DNA from: a virus | IMG/VR virus record: IMGVR_UViG_3300036830_000098 | Coordinates: 1-51,078 of that record | Length of the DNA: 51,078 nucleotides | Direction: 5' to 3' (one strand) | Shown: one piece after another, positions 37,368-44,736 of the stretch | How the letters are laid out: each line of letters opens with the position of its first letter | Numbering within the stretch: the stretch's first letter is position 1 | Notes under the pieces: generated by a model | Database searches by the model: none | The model's input: the letters and a program-made list of their open reading frames with translations, nothing else | What the model was told of the DNA's origin: nothing | Translations under genes and position numbers: made by a program

Positions 37368-38132
37368 ATGGCAAGCAACAGACAGTATGAAGCAGCTACA
37401 GTTTTTAATGCTCGCATTGTGGATATGCGCCACCTTTGGGAGCCGTCCCGCGAGTACCAAGGCAAGCCATCCGCAAAACCGAACTACTTTGCCATGTTCA
37501 TCGTGCCAAAGACGCAGGCACAGTGGCACATGGAACCAGCACTTGCTGGCATCACTGCCGCGTGCGGCAAGCTCTACGCTACTAACCCGCACGTTATCGC
37601 ATGGCCCGTCGTTGACGGCGACATGCCAAGTCCCCAAGGCAAGACTTCCGAGTTCGCCAAGGGGCACTGGCTGTTCTCGGCATCTACGAGCAACCCGCCG
37701 AACGTCGAAATCGTGCAAGCGGGCGGCGTACTGACAAAGCTGACGCAGAAAGTCGGGGTCAAGCCGGGCGATTATGTAATGGCCGGCGTGACTGCGGCCG
37801 TGAAACAGAATGATGCCCGTGGTGTCAAGCTGTACCTCAACGCCGTGGTATTCTCCGGTCCTGGTGAAGAAATCGTATTCGCCAACTCGGTCAGCGGTGC
37901 CGAGCTGATGAAGATGGCACAACAGCAGGGCCTCCAGGTTACGGGTTTCTCCGGTGCGCCTGGCGGCTTCGGGGGTCAGGGTGGCGGGGGTTTTACGCCG
38001 CCGGCCGGAAGCTTTGCCCTTACGACGGGAAACAATGCTACTCCGGGTGCCCAGGCCCAACCTGGGTCGGCTTTCGGTGGGAATGCGACATTCCCTTCTA
38101 ACCCGCCGGCTGGTCCTTTCGGCCCGCGTTGA
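37368..38132 (+). CDS. ssb: DUF2815 single-stranded DNA-binding protein
   Basis: 254 residues behind AAAGGA. The N-terminal ~170 form an OB-like domain typical of DUF2815/T7 gp2.5-like ssDNA-binding proteins: Val-Phe-Asn-Ala-Arg-Ile, Lys-Pro-Asn-Tyr-Phe-Ala-Met-Phe-Ile-Val-Pro, Gly-His-Trp-Leu-Phe-Ser-Ala-Ser, Val-Lys-Pro-Gly-Asp-Tyr-Val, Val-Lys-Leu-Tyr-Leu-Asn-Ala-Val. The last ~80 residues are a disordered Gly/Pro/Ala tail ending Pro-Phe-Gly-Pro-Arg; the acidic C-terminal tip usual in such proteins is missing. It should coat ssDNA during replication and recombination. Last gene before a strong terminator. Confidence 0.8.
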   Translation: MASNRQYEAATVFNARIVDMRHLWEPSREYQGKPSAKPNYFAMFIVPKTQAQWHMEPALAGITAACGKLYATNPHVIAWPVVDGDMPSPQGKTSEFAKGHWLFSASTSNPPNVEIVQAGGVLTKLTQKVGVKPGDYVMAGVTAAVKQNDARGVKLYLNAVVFSGPGEEIVFANSVSGAELMKMAQQQGLQVTGFSGAPGGFGGQGGGGFTPPAGSFALTTGNNATPGAQAQPGSAFGGNATFPSNPPAGPFGPR

Positions 38133-38149
38133 GGATTGAAAATTAATTA

Positions 38150-38186
38150 GGGGCGCAGAACTTCGGTTCTGCGCCCCTAAGTTTTT
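38150..38186 (+). terminator. Strong intrinsic terminator of the rightward unit
   Basis: Perfect 12-bp stem: GGGGCGCAGAAC (38150-38161), TTCG tetraloop, GTTCTGCGCCCC (38166-38177), then TAAGTTTTT. Stops plus-strand transcription after the ssDNA-binding gene. An A/T-rich flank on the other side (AATTAATTA) may also help stop the leftward genes that converge on it. Confidence 0.9.
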
Positions 38187-38201
38187 GAGTGGGCTATCCT
38201 G

Positions 38202-38459
38202 TCAGATTAAAGTAGTGCCGAATTGGCTAGGTTGATTTTCAGGATCGAAGATAGCACGTAGATGAACGGCGGCGACGGCCATAAGCTTGTTGGCACCGAG
38301 AATGTCCGGCGTGTTATCGCCAAGTTGGGTTGGTCGGCGCTGCACCCCGCGCTCAAGAAGCGTGATTAGCGTTTCCGTGCTTATTGGCTGCGGCCATTCC
38401 GTGAATGATTTTATCGCTAGATCAATCGCGCGTTCAAGATTAGTTTGCGGTTCCGGCAT
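38202..38459 (-). CDS. Hypothetical 85-aa protein (island, leftward)
   Basis: Last gene of a five-gene leftward run that converges on the terminator. Acidic-helical N-terminus (Asn-Leu-Glu-Arg-Ala-Ile-Asp-Leu-Ala-Ile-Lys), then a segment with Thr-Glu-Thr-Leu-Ile-Thr-Leu-Leu-Glu-Arg-Gly-Val and a helical end. AGGA lies upstream of its ATG. No family recognised. Confidence 0.55.
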   Translation of the reverse strand: MPEPQTNLERAIDLAIKSFTEWPQPISTETLITLLERGVQRRPTQLGDNTPDILGANKLMAVAAVHLRAIFDPENQPSQFGTTLI

Positions 38460-38477
38460 CGGGGGTGTCCTGACAGG

Positions 38478-38681
38478 CTATTGCGCCCTAGCTGGCGCAG
38501 GAAAAAGGGAGACTACATTGCCGAACTCAAGGGCGCGGATTATCAGCGCGGCCTGCTCAGGGTATTGACCGTTCTGATTGCAACGGGCCACGAGCAGCCC
38601 CTTGTATTCGTTCTCATAGATGCTGGTGGCAAAATTATCGTTGCCAACTTCATCAACGGCGGTCCAGCGCGGTTCGGCCAT
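38478..38681 (-). CDS. Hypothetical 67-aa protein
   Basis: ATG 38681 with GGAGGAAT upstream. Sequence Glu-Pro-Arg-Trp-Thr-Ala-Val-Asp-Glu-Val-Gly-Asn-Asp-Asn-Phe-Ala resembles small phage proteins that pair residues with Asn-Gly-Gln-Tyr-Pro-Glu-Gln-Ala-Ala-Leu-Ile; helical C-terminus. Unknown function. Confidence 0.55.
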   Translation of the reverse strand: MAEPRWTAVDEVGNDNFATSIYENEYKGLLVARCNQNGQYPEQAALIIRALEFGNVVSLFPAPARAQ

Positions 38682-38686
38682 CGGGC

Positions 38687-38914
38687 CTATTCCTCCAACT
38701 CGCCGGTTCCCATTACGAACCGAGCAATGCGTTTACAGACTGAGCGCCGTTCCTTGTCGAGTGCTTCGAGTGCCTTCTTGGCGAGATCGAGAGAGTTTTC
38801 TTGGCACCAGCAATCGGCGCGGTTCTGACCCCATCGACAATCCTTGCTGCAATCGCCAGCTTCGGCGTCCCAAATGGCGCGGCCAGCAATCTCGATTTCC
38901 TGCTCGCGCTTCAT
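38687..38914 (-). CDS. Cys-rich 75-aa hypothetical protein
   Basis: ATG 38914 with GAGGA upstream; an upstream extension to 38965 lacks a ribosome site and overlaps the next gene. Contains Cys-Ser-Lys-Asp-Cys-Arg-Trp and Cys-Trp-Cys, a possible zinc knuckle, between an Ala/Glu-rich helix and a charged helix ending Gly-Glu-Leu-Glu-Glu. Confidence 0.55.
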   Translation of the reverse strand: MKREQEIEIAGRAIWDAEAGDCSKDCRWGQNRADCWCQENSLDLAKKALEALDKERRSVCKRIARFVMGTGELEE

Positions 38915-38936
38915 TGCGGGGTCCTCTGACAATCTG

Positions 38937-39116
38937 CTAGTGCATTTCATCGAGCGTTTCGGCAACTTGTTTGAAGTCGCCGTAAGTCATCTTTCTGACG
39001 TGCGTGGCGTAAGGGTCATGGCCACTACGAACCGGATGCTCCGGGGACCACTCAAAGCCATCGGAGCCAGAGAACGCATAGCCAGGATCGGTGTCTTGGG
39101 GGCGGGGCTCTGCCAT
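38937..39116 (-). CDS. Hypothetical 59-aa protein
   Basis: ATG 39116 shares the wording Met-Ala-Glu-Pro-Arg with the 38478-38681 gene and ends Leu-Asp-Glu-Met-His. Pro/Asp-rich N-terminus with Glu-Trp-Ser-Pro-Glu-His-Pro, then a Lys-containing helix. GGATT lies eight bases upstream. Unknown function. Confidence 0.5.
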   Translation of the reverse strand: MAEPRPQDTDPGYAFSGSDGFEWSPEHPVRSGHDPYATHVRKMTYGDFKQVAETLDEMH

Positions 39117-39129
39117 CGGGCATAATCCG

Positions 39130-39324
39130 TTAGGCAGCCGGCTTCATCCGGCGCGTCTCTACGACGCCTTGAATTTCCTGCGTACCGATCAGCTTGTAAA
39201 CGCCAACCACAGTCTTGACGCCAAGCTCGCTGGCCTGGAGAACGTCGTCATATGGCTGGAGATAGTCCGGCCCGTCGCCGCCGTTTTCGCGCTTAATGAT
39301 CAACTGTTTTGGAAACTTTTTCAT
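39130..39324 (-). CDS. Hypothetical 64-aa basic protein, divergent from recombinase
   Basis: ATG 39324 with GGAGG four bases upstream. Begins Lys-Lys-Phe-Pro-Lys-Gln-Leu-Ile-Ile-Lys-Arg-Glu; contains Val-Gly-Val-Tyr-Lys-Leu-Ile-Gly and ends Arg-Arg-Met-Lys-Pro-Ala-Ala. Small beta-rich fold. Driven by TTGACA-17-TATGTA within the inverted repeat, divergently from the recombinase. Confidence 0.6.
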   Translation of the reverse strand: MKKFPKQLIIKRENGGDGPDYLQPYDDVLQASELGVKTVVGVYKLIGTQEIQGVVETRRMKPAA

Positions 39325-39335
39325 GTGGCCTCCGT

Positions 39336-39399
39336 TTCTGTAGCTTTACATACGCCTCTTGACTCATGGTGTCAAGTGAGCGTATGCTTATCTACAGAA
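39336..39399. promoter_or_regulatory. 28-bp-arm inverted repeat with divergent promoters
   Basis: Imperfect inverted repeat: left arm 39336-39363, right arm 39371-39399, 7-bp centre. Shared blocks are TTCTGTAG, CATACGC and CTTGAC. It includes a rightward promoter TTGACT-18-TATGCT (39359-39388) and a leftward one TTGACA-17-TATGTA (39375-39347). It can be an operator for the divergent genes, a recombination site for the adjacent serine recombinase, or both. Confidence 0.65.
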
Positions 39400-39418
39400 A
39401 TAGGGGCGTCCACGCCGC

Positions 39419-40054
39419 ATGGCAAAAAAGACGAAAATCGAGCCGCAGGGCTTCTTGGTGGGATATGCGCGAGTTTCGACCCAAGATCAGAATTTGGACC
39501 TCCAACTTGATGCCCTGCGAAAAGCAGGCGTCAAAGAGGACAATCTGCACGTCGAAAAGATATCCGGCGCGGCTTCCAAGCGCCCGGCGCTCGATCTCGC
39601 CATCATGGACCTACGCGAGGGCGACACGCTGCTGGTCTGGCGGCTCGACCGCTTCGCCCGGTCCATGCGCGACCTCTACGCCAGGCTCGATCGGGTCTAT
39701 GCCAAGGGCGCGAAGTTCCGCAGCCTTACCGAGTCCTTCGACTTCGACACCTTCACGGGCAAGTTCGTCCTCGGCATCCTTGGACTGGTGGCCGAGCTGG
39801 AACGTCAGATCATCGCGCACCGCACAAAGGCGGGCATCGACACATGGAAGGCCAAGGGTAAGGGCCAGTGGGGCCGACAGGCCATTCTCAGCGAGGCCAA
39901 GGTCAAGCAGGCTGGCAAGATGCTGAACAAGGGAATGAGCGGGCCGCAGGTGGCGAAGCACTTCAAGGTTTCGACACCGACCATATATCAGCACTATGCG
40001 CTGAACCGTTCTGGCCGTGGCCTGCGGTTCATCCGTAAGACCAAACCAAAGTGA
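39419..40054 (+). CDS. Serine recombinase (resolvase/invertase family)
   Basis: 211 residues. The catalytic domain has Gly-Tyr-Ala-Arg-Val-Ser-Thr near 14-20 (nucleophile Ser), Asp-Gln-Asn-Leu-Asp-Leu-Gln-Leu-Asp-Ala-Leu, and Val-Trp-Arg-Leu-Asp-Arg-Phe-Ala-Arg-Ser near 73-82. A long helix follows, then a C-terminal helix-turn-helix (Ser-Gly-Pro-Gln-Val-Ala-Lys-His-Phe-Lys-Val-Ser-Thr-Pro-Thr-Ile-Tyr). These enzymes resolve or invert DNA between short sites. No paired site flanking an invertible segment was found, apart from the 28-bp-arm inverted repeat at its promoter. Could resolve genome multimers or mark an acquired island. Confidence 0.85.
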   Translation: MAKKTKIEPQGFLVGYARVSTQDQNLDLQLDALRKAGVKEDNLHVEKISGAASKRPALDLAIMDLREGDTLLVWRLDRFARSMRDLYARLDRVYAKGAKFRSLTESFDFDTFTGKFVLGILGLVAELERQIIAHRTKAGIDTWKAKGKGQWGRQAILSEAKVKQAGKMLNKGMSGPQVAKHFKVSTPTIYQHYALNRSGRGLRFIRKTKPK

Positions 40055-40065
40055 GGAGACTGAAC

Positions 40066-40296
40066 ATGCCGGCAGAGGACGTGCACATAGCCCACCTAAC
40101 CCAGGTCATCGGGCATCTGAAATCCATGACGGCTTGCGTCATCCGCGGCTATGAGCAGGCAGTCGAGGAACTTGGTCGCGAAGGCGATCATCGCGGCGAG
40201 GATTGGTCAGCCGCACACAAGTTCTTGAGATCGAGACTAGACACGTTCAAGACCGGCGGCGGCGATCTGCCGACGCGCGACGATTATCCGCGATAG
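40066..40296 (+). CDS. Hypothetical 76-aa protein
   Basis: ATG 40066 behind GAGGAG, 11 bp after the recombinase stop, so probably cotranscribed. Helical, with Cys-Val-Ile-Arg-Gly-Tyr-Glu-Gln-Ala-Val-Glu-Glu-Leu and an acidic linker, ending Thr-Arg-Asp-Asp-Tyr-Pro-Arg. No family recognised. Confidence 0.6.
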   Translation: MPAEDVHIAHLTQVIGHLKSMTACVIRGYEQAVEELGREGDHRGEDWSAAHKFLRSRLDTFKTGGGDLPTRDDYPR

Positions 40297-40320
40297 TGCG
40301 GAAGGAACAGGAACGCCGAG

Positions 40321-40512
40321 ATGGGCAAAAGTCGCTTGGAAGAATTGGCCGATATTTTTGAGACTGCGTCTAAGCAGCCGACTAATATCATCGATCCACC
40401 GTTCGACTGTGTGACGGTCAACCTGCGGCCAGAGACATGCGCTGAGATTTCTAAAAATCTGCGCGCGATGCAAACCTTGGCCGATCAGGCCACCAAACCA
40501 TTTGTAGGATGA
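40321..40512 (+). CDS. Hypothetical 63-aa helical protein
   Basis: Third gene of the recombinase run. Begins Gly-Lys-Ser-Arg-Leu-Glu-Glu-Leu-Ala-Asp-Ile-Phe; contains Asp-Cys-Val-Thr-Val-Asn-Leu-Arg-Pro-Glu-Thr-Cys and ends in a Leu/Ala helix. Unknown function. Confidence 0.55.
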   Translation: MGKSRLEELADIFETASKQPTNIIDPPFDCVTVNLRPETCAEISKNLRAMQTLADQATKPFVG

Positions 40513-40522
40513 GGAATTTGAA

Positions 40523-40711
40523 ATGACTTTCGGTGGTCCAGAACCGGACAACTACCCGATGATGGAACGAATAGCGCGCGAGCGCAGATTGTGCGTCGGT
40601 CAAATTGTCAATGTTGTCTATCTGCGCGAGGTTGACGCGGGCACTGATAACGCTTGTTGGGTCGTTTGCAACAAGGTTGATCCTGGCGCTGTTCGTTTCA
40701 CTGACGAGTAA
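40523..40711 (+). CDS. Hypothetical 62-aa protein
   Basis: ATG 40523 behind GAGGA. N-terminal Thr-Phe-Gly-Gly-Pro-Glu-Pro-Asp-Asn-Tyr-Pro, then a small beta domain (Val-Gly-Gln-Ile-Val-Asn-Val-Val-Tyr; Cys-Trp-Val-Val-Cys-Asn-Lys-Val). Followed by a short GC hairpin (GCCCGG/CCGGGC near 40731) without a T-run. Unknown function. Confidence 0.55.
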   Translation: MTFGGPEPDNYPMMERIARERRLCVGQIVNVVYLREVDAGTDNACWVVCNKVDPGAVRFTDE

Positions 40712-40768
40712 ACAAAAGAGAACTTACCGCGCCCGGCGGCTCCGGGCATAGAAGCAGGAGAAGAAGCG

Positions 40769-41077
40769 ATGTTTACGTTGAAGCTCTATCGGAACGGACC
40801 TCTGCCGCCTTCGGGGCGGACTATCATTCTCGAAACGGTCGGCCTTTGGGTCAACCATTGCGAAGGTGACGTGAAACATATCCTCGCCTTCAAAAAGAAA
40901 GTCGGCGTCCAAGATGAGGATGGCACGCCAGAGTTCTATGTCGGCGGCACGCCGATCAAATATGAGGACTTGCCGAAGGATGCACCGTCCGCCTCTTTCA
41001 GCGACCGCGACGATAACTATTTCGGTTGGGGCGTCCTCGAAAACGCTCAAGGCAAAACAACTGAAATGTTTCGATAG
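40769..41077 (+). CDS. Hypothetical 102-aa protein
   Basis: ATG 40769 with AGGAG upstream. Beta-rich (Phe-Thr-Leu-Lys-Leu-Tyr-Arg; Thr-Ile-Ile-Leu-Glu-Thr-Val-Gly-Leu-Trp-Val), acidic C-terminal half with Asp-Arg-Asp-Asp-Asn-Tyr-Phe-Gly-Trp-Gly-Val. No motif recognised. It belongs to the rightward half of the accessory island. Confidence 0.6.
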   Translation: MFTLKLYRNGPLPPSGRTIILETVGLWVNHCEGDVKHILAFKKKVGVQDEDGTPEFYVGGTPIKYEDLPKDAPSASFSDRDDNYFGWGVLENAQGKTTEMFR

Positions 41078-41131
41078 GTGAAGCCGGGCGCTGGCGGTGT
41101 TCGTCAGCGCCCACGAGGATTATGAGTTTGC

Positions 41132-41362
41132 ATGTCGCCCGGGGAGAAGCGCAGACGGCAGGCCAAGCGAGCGCGTGACCGCGCCGCGTATGATCTATTA
41201 ATGGCGCCGTTGAGGGCTTCCGGTTCCGTTTGTGGTACATGCGCCCACTTCGCCAAGGCACCCTACGACAAGACGAAACATATTTGCGAAATAGACACCG
41301 ACAGTGACGGCTATACGGTCGTCAAGGCTGATGGCCTGTGTCCACAATGGACGCACAAATAA
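41132..41362 (+). CDS. Four-Cys 76-aa protein (zinc-binding candidate)
   Basis: Basic N-terminal helix (Lys-Arg-Arg-Arg-Gln-Ala-Lys-Arg-Ala-Arg) followed by Cys-Gly-Thr-Cys-Ala-His-Phe, then Cys-Glu-Ile-Asp and Cys-Pro-Gln-Trp. The four Cys could bind zinc or an iron-sulphur cluster; the Cys-x2-Cys-x-His-Phe start is common in phage proteins of this size. Possibly DNA-binding given the basic helix. Confidence 0.6.
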   Translation: MSPGEKRRRQAKRARDRAAYDLLMAPLRASGSVCGTCAHFAKAPYDKTKHICEIDTDSDGYTVVKADGLCPQWTHK

Positions 41363-41373
41363 CAGGATCGACC

Positions 41374-41541
41374 ATGACGGCAACCGACAAACAGCGGGCG
41401 CTTATCTTGACCGGATGGGTATGCGCGCGTCTCTCTAGCGGTGATTGGAAGCTTGCACTATTCGATACCGCCGTCGGTATCGGATTGCTCGCTATCGCGC
41501 ACTGGATCGACGAAAGTTGGTTCTCACCCCTAAAGAACTAG
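41374..41541 (+). CDS. 55-aa membrane protein
   Basis: ATG 41374 with AGGA upstream. Two moderately hydrophobic stretches: Ala-Leu-Ile-Leu-Thr-Gly-Trp-Val-Cys-Ala and Thr-Ala-Val-Gly-Ile-Gly-Leu-Leu-Ala-Ile-Ala-His-Trp. Its stop abuts the GGAG of the polymerase gene. Unknown function. Confidence 0.55.
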   Translation: MTATDKQRALILTGWVCARLSSGDWKLALFDTAVGIGLLAIAHWIDESWFSPLKN

Positions 41542-41553
41542 GAGCCCGTTCAA

Positions 41554-43491
41554 TTGCTTCGCCCTGACGACCTGCCTTGTGACCTGGAAACACGCAGCCG
41601 CGTCGATCTTAAACGCGCAGGTGCACGGCGGTATTCCGCCGACGCGAGCACGCAGATCACGACGGCGGTGTGGCGTTTTCGCGGGGTGAAGAAACGTGCT
41701 TGTACGGTGCATCCGCATTTAGGAACGCATTCGATTTATCAACTCTACGACGATATCCGGCAATGCAGCCGTTTCGTCGCGCATCATGCAAACTTCGACG
41801 TGAACGTACTCATAAAGCAAAATCCTTTTTTCACGTTGCCGCTGTCAAAAATTGATTGCACGATGGCGAGGGCGCAGGCGCTTGCGCTCCCCGGCGGACT
41901 CGACCAAGTTTGCACCGCGTTGGGTATCAAGGGCAAAGACCCGCGCGGGCGCGCACTTGTCATGGCAACATGCAAGCCGCAACGCGATGGTACTTTTAAC
42001 GAAGATACGCAGACGTTCCGCGAACTGCTCGAATACAACGACCAAGATACCGAATGTCTTATTGAGCTGGATAGCAGGCTGCCCCCGCTGTCGCCGGACG
42101 AACGGCTGATATTTGAACGAACATGGCGCAAGAACGAACTGGGGCTGCCGATCGATGTACATCTTGCCACGGCCATCGCCATGCGCCGGCAGGAGATCGA
42201 GCACCAGAGCACCGCAACACTGATGGAGCTGACCGGGAACGCGGTAACTAAACTTTCGCAACGCCAACGCATCATTGAGTGGTGCAATAGCGGCAACCGC
42301 GCTGCCGGGTTGGAGAGTACGCAAAAGCACGTCGTCGCGGAAAAACTGGCCGATGAAAACCTGCACCCCAATGTGCGAATTGTTCTTGAATTGCTGCAAT
42401 CCGAAGGCGGTTCCGCACCTTTAAAAGCGCAAGCACTGTTGGACCGGCACGTTGGCGGCTACTATAAAGACGCAACGCGGTACTTCGGGGCACGATCGGG
42501 ACGCGGCACGTCGGAAGGCGTCAACACATTCAATATCGCGCGCCCATCCGGCAAGTATGATGGGCAGGACGGGCGCCCAACAATAGACAGCGTTATCAGT
42601 GGACTAAAGCAGGGTTTTAAGTACGACAACATTGCGCTTACTGACTGTCTGCGCGGCATGATTGTCGCCCCCGAAGGCTGGATGATTTGCGATAACGACC
42701 TATCGAACGCAGAATACCGCATTGCTTTGTGGATGGCTGGCGACACCGATCGTTTGAACGTACTGGCGACGGGCGGCGATCCCTACATCTACAATGCAAT
42801 AGCGATGGGCCGCTGTCCGCCGGACTCAACTAAGCATACGCATCCGCACGAGAGGCAAAGCTATAAGTCCGTGACGCTGGGGGGCAATTATCAACTCGGT
42901 TGGAAGACATACATGGCGCATCAACGCCGCGCCGGCAACAGCATGGACGAAAACAAAGCGCGTTCCGACATTGACGGTTACCGACAGGCGAATCCGCTAC
43001 TTGTGCAGCTTTGGTATGCACTTGCTGACGCATTCAAATTTGCCATCTACGAGCTGCCGGGCCGCATTTTCCCGGCTGGCAAAGTATCTTTCCAAAAAGA
43101 CGGGCATGGCACCGTCTGGATGCTGCTGCCGTCCGGCCGCGCCGTGCCGCACTACTCCGCGCACATTACTTACGGCGGTGAGATGGCTTTCTTCCGCGGC
43201 AAGTATGGCGCTATGCTCAGGCAAAAGGCGTTTGGAGGGAGTCTTTTAGAAATCGCCTGCCAGTCCATGACGCGGGACTTAGTAACCGCCGCCGAAGCCG
43301 ATATCGAGCGCGAACTGCCGGACGTACATTTGATTTTGGATGTGTACGATTCCATACTGGCGCTTGCGCCCGCTCGCATTGCAAAGCAGCGATCCGAACA
43401 AATGCGTCAAATTATGAAACGCCCGCGTTCATGGACTTCGGGGCTGCCGCTGGATTGCGAAGGCTATGAAAGTTTAAGAATGTCCAAATGA
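41554..43491 (+). CDS. Family A DNA polymerase with 3'-5' exonuclease domain
   Basis: 645 residues, TTG start with GGAG nine bases upstream. Exonuclease motifs: Cys-Asp-Leu-Glu-Thr (Asp-x-Glu), His-His-Ala-Asn-Phe-Asp, and Tyr-Asn-Asp-Gln-Asp. Polymerase motif A is Asp-Asn-Asp-Leu-Ser-Asn-Ala-Glu-Tyr-Arg (Asp-Leu-Ser-Asn-x-Glu core), motif B Arg-Gln-Ser-Tyr-Lys-Ser-Val-Thr-Leu-Gly-Gly-Asn-Tyr. Motif C reads Val-Tyr-Asp-Ser where most members have Val-His-Asp-Glu, so the usual Glu is Ser and His is Tyr. This is the replicative polymerase of the phage, working with the PrimPol-helicase and DUF2815 protein. The HNH gene overlaps its stop. Confidence 0.9.
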   Translation: MLRPDDLPCDLETRSRVDLKRAGARRYSADASTQITTAVWRFRGVKKRACTVHPHLGTHSIYQLYDDIRQCSRFVAHHANFDVNVLIKQNPFFTLPLSKIDCTMARAQALALPGGLDQVCTALGIKGKDPRGRALVMATCKPQRDGTFNEDTQTFRELLEYNDQDTECLIELDSRLPPLSPDERLIFERTWRKNELGLPIDVHLATAIAMRRQEIEHQSTATLMELTGNAVTKLSQRQRIIEWCNSGNRAAGLESTQKHVVAEKLADENLHPNVRIVLELLQSEGGSAPLKAQALLDRHVGGYYKDATRYFGARSGRGTSEGVNTFNIARPSGKYDGQDGRPTIDSVISGLKQGFKYDNIALTDCLRGMIVAPEGWMICDNDLSNAEYRIALWMAGDTDRLNVLATGGDPYIYNAIAMGRCPPDSTKHTHPHERQSYKSVTLGGNYQLGWKTYMAHQRRAGNSMDENKARSDIDGYRQANPLLVQLWYALADAFKFAIYELPGRIFPAGKVSFQKDGHGTVWMLLPSGRAVPHYSAHITYGGEMAFFRGKYGAMLRQKAFGGSLLEIACQSMTRDLVTAAEADIERELPDVHLILDVYDSILALAPARIAKQRSEQMRQIMKRPRSWTSGLPLDCEGYESLRMSK

Positions 43492-44054
43492 CCTACAAGT
43501 TTTACAAAACTGTCAAAATTAAAAGTGGGCGTCCTCGCTGCCCGTACCGCGAAATGGCGGTGCGCATGAGCGTGCCTCGCTATGTCGATAAAAACGGCGT
43601 CGCTCGCATGACTGCTAGCGGCAATAAAATAGAGGGGCGTAAAGAACAACAAAGAACTGAGGCACGTATCAGAGGCGTGCAGCCTAGAAAACCAAAAGCT
43701 TCGCTGGAAGTAATTTCGGCTAAGAACGTAGCTCACGTTAAAAAGTGGCGCGAACAAAACCCGGACAAAAATAAGGCTTTGCGTTCTAGCGAAAATTTCA
43801 TGCGTCGTTCTGCCGTACGCGGTCGCGTGATGGAAAAAATAGGCGCTCAATTTTTAAAAGAACAACGTGACCGTCAGAACGATCTCTGTGCATACTGCGG
43901 TACTGATCTAAACGGCAGTGGTCACCAGGACCACGTAATTCCGGTGGCCAAGGGTGGCGCGCACGTACGAATAAACATAGTTTGGGCCTGCGAGTTGTGC
44001 AATCTGCGCAAAGGCGCTAAACTCGGTTGGGTTCCTTTTTGGGGCGGCAGATGA
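43488..44054 (+). CDS. HNH endonuclease
   Basis: 188 residues, coupled to the polymerase by ATGA. The C-terminal domain has Cys-Ala-Tyr-Cys-Gly-Thr, then Gln-Asp-His-Val-Ile-Pro-Val-Ala-Lys-Gly-Gly, Asn-Ile-Val-Trp-Ala-Cys-Glu-Leu-Cys-Asn, a full HNH site with a zinc-binding CxxC pair on each side. The N-terminal ~110 residues are strongly basic and probably bind DNA. Placement beside a DNA polymerase is typical of homing HNH genes. Ends Trp-Val-Pro-Phe-Trp-Gly-Gly-Arg. Confidence 0.8.
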   Translation: MTYKFYKTVKIKSGRPRCPYREMAVRMSVPRYVDKNGVARMTASGNKIEGRKEQQRTEARIRGVQPRKPKASLEVISAKNVAHVKKWREQNPDKNKALRSSENFMRRSAVRGRVMEKIGAQFLKEQRDRQNDLCAYCGTDLNGSGHQDHVIPVAKGGAHVRINIVWACELCNLRKGAKLGWVPFWGGR

Positions 44055-44224
44055 AACCAACAATATGCAGAGAGCCGCACGACGAAACAAGACCCGACGT
44101 GTTGGATTACGAAACTGCGATGCTCATAATGGGTGACATAGAAAGTAGATCATCGTGGAGCACGCCATTCGTACTTGCCCAATGGGTCGCCAAAATAAGA
44201 AAATACGAACGAAACGTTAAATGA
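44051..44224 (+). CDS. Hypothetical 57-aa protein
   Basis: ATGA-coupled to the HNH gene and to the acetyltransferase. Contains Cys-Arg-Glu-Pro-His-Asp-Glu-Thr-Arg-Pro-Asp and a helical C-terminal half ending Arg-Lys-Tyr-Glu-Arg-Asn-Val-Lys. No family recognised. Confidence 0.6.
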   Translation: MKPTICREPHDETRPDVLDYETAMLIMGDIESRSSWSTPFVLAQWVAKIRKYERNVK

Positions 44225-44736
44225 GCCAATTCGCGCAAGTCGGCCGCTTTGTTCTTCGTGATATTGAGCCCTGGGAAGGACCTGGACTTTTCGCCATGAC
44301 AGGCGACCGGCACGTCACGAAATACATGGGTTTCAAGGCCCACGACAGCGTTGACGACGCCACGCGGCTTATCCAGAGCTACAAAAATTCTCCGTCTACG
44401 TTCAAGGCCGTTTGCGTGGACGGGAGCCTAGGCGACATGATCGGCGTAGTTGGCATTGAGATAAGCAGGCACCAGGCCGCGATCACAATCATGTTTCGCC
44501 GCGACTGGAAAGCGCGGGGCGCGGGGCGCGAGTTCTCGGTGCCGTTTGTCAAGTGGGTTTTCACGCACCCTCAAATATGGCGAGTGTGGGCTTTTTGCCA
44601 CGTTGAAAACATTCCGGTACAAAGGGTACTTGAACGAATGGGCGCGAGACGCGAAGGTTTGCTGCATCGATTCGAGATATTCCCGAACATAAGCACGGAG
44701 CCTCAATCATGTTTCATTTACGCCATTACGCGGTAG
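44221..44736 (+). CDS. GNAT-family acetyltransferase
   Basis: 171 residues of the RimJ/RimL-like acetyltransferase type: N-terminal Phe-Val-Leu-Arg-Asp-Ile-Glu-Pro-Trp, central Gly-Val-Val-Gly-Ile-Glu-Ile beta strand, Arg-Gly-Ala-Gly-Arg-Glu (acetyl-CoA pyrophosphate loop), Val-Trp-Ala-Phe-Cys-His-Val-Glu-Asn-Ile-Pro-Val-Gln-Arg-Val-Leu-Glu-Arg-Met-Gly-Ala-Arg-Arg-Glu-Gly. It transfers acetyl to an amine of a protein or small molecule. Phage GNAT proteins can modify host factors; the target here is unknown. It overlaps the following RlpA-like gene by 28 bp. Confidence 0.8.
   Translation: MSQFAQVGRFVLRDIEPWEGPGLFAMTGDRHVTKYMGFKAHDSVDDATRLIQSYKNSPSTFKAVCVDGSLGDMIGVVGIEISRHQAAITIMFRRDWKARGAGREFSVPFVKWVFTHPQIWRVWAFCHVENIPVQRVLERMGARREGLLHRFEIFPNISTEPQSCFIYAITR

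Noticed and set aside
40712-40768. Intrinsic terminator after the 62-aa gene
   Set aside because: The GCCCGG/CCGGGC hairpin is short and not followed by a T-run on either strand.
38202-41541. Integration module or prophage attachment site
   Set aside because: Only a small resolvase/invertase-type recombinase is present; no large serine or tyrosine integrase, excisionase or attP-like core with a tRNA match was seen.
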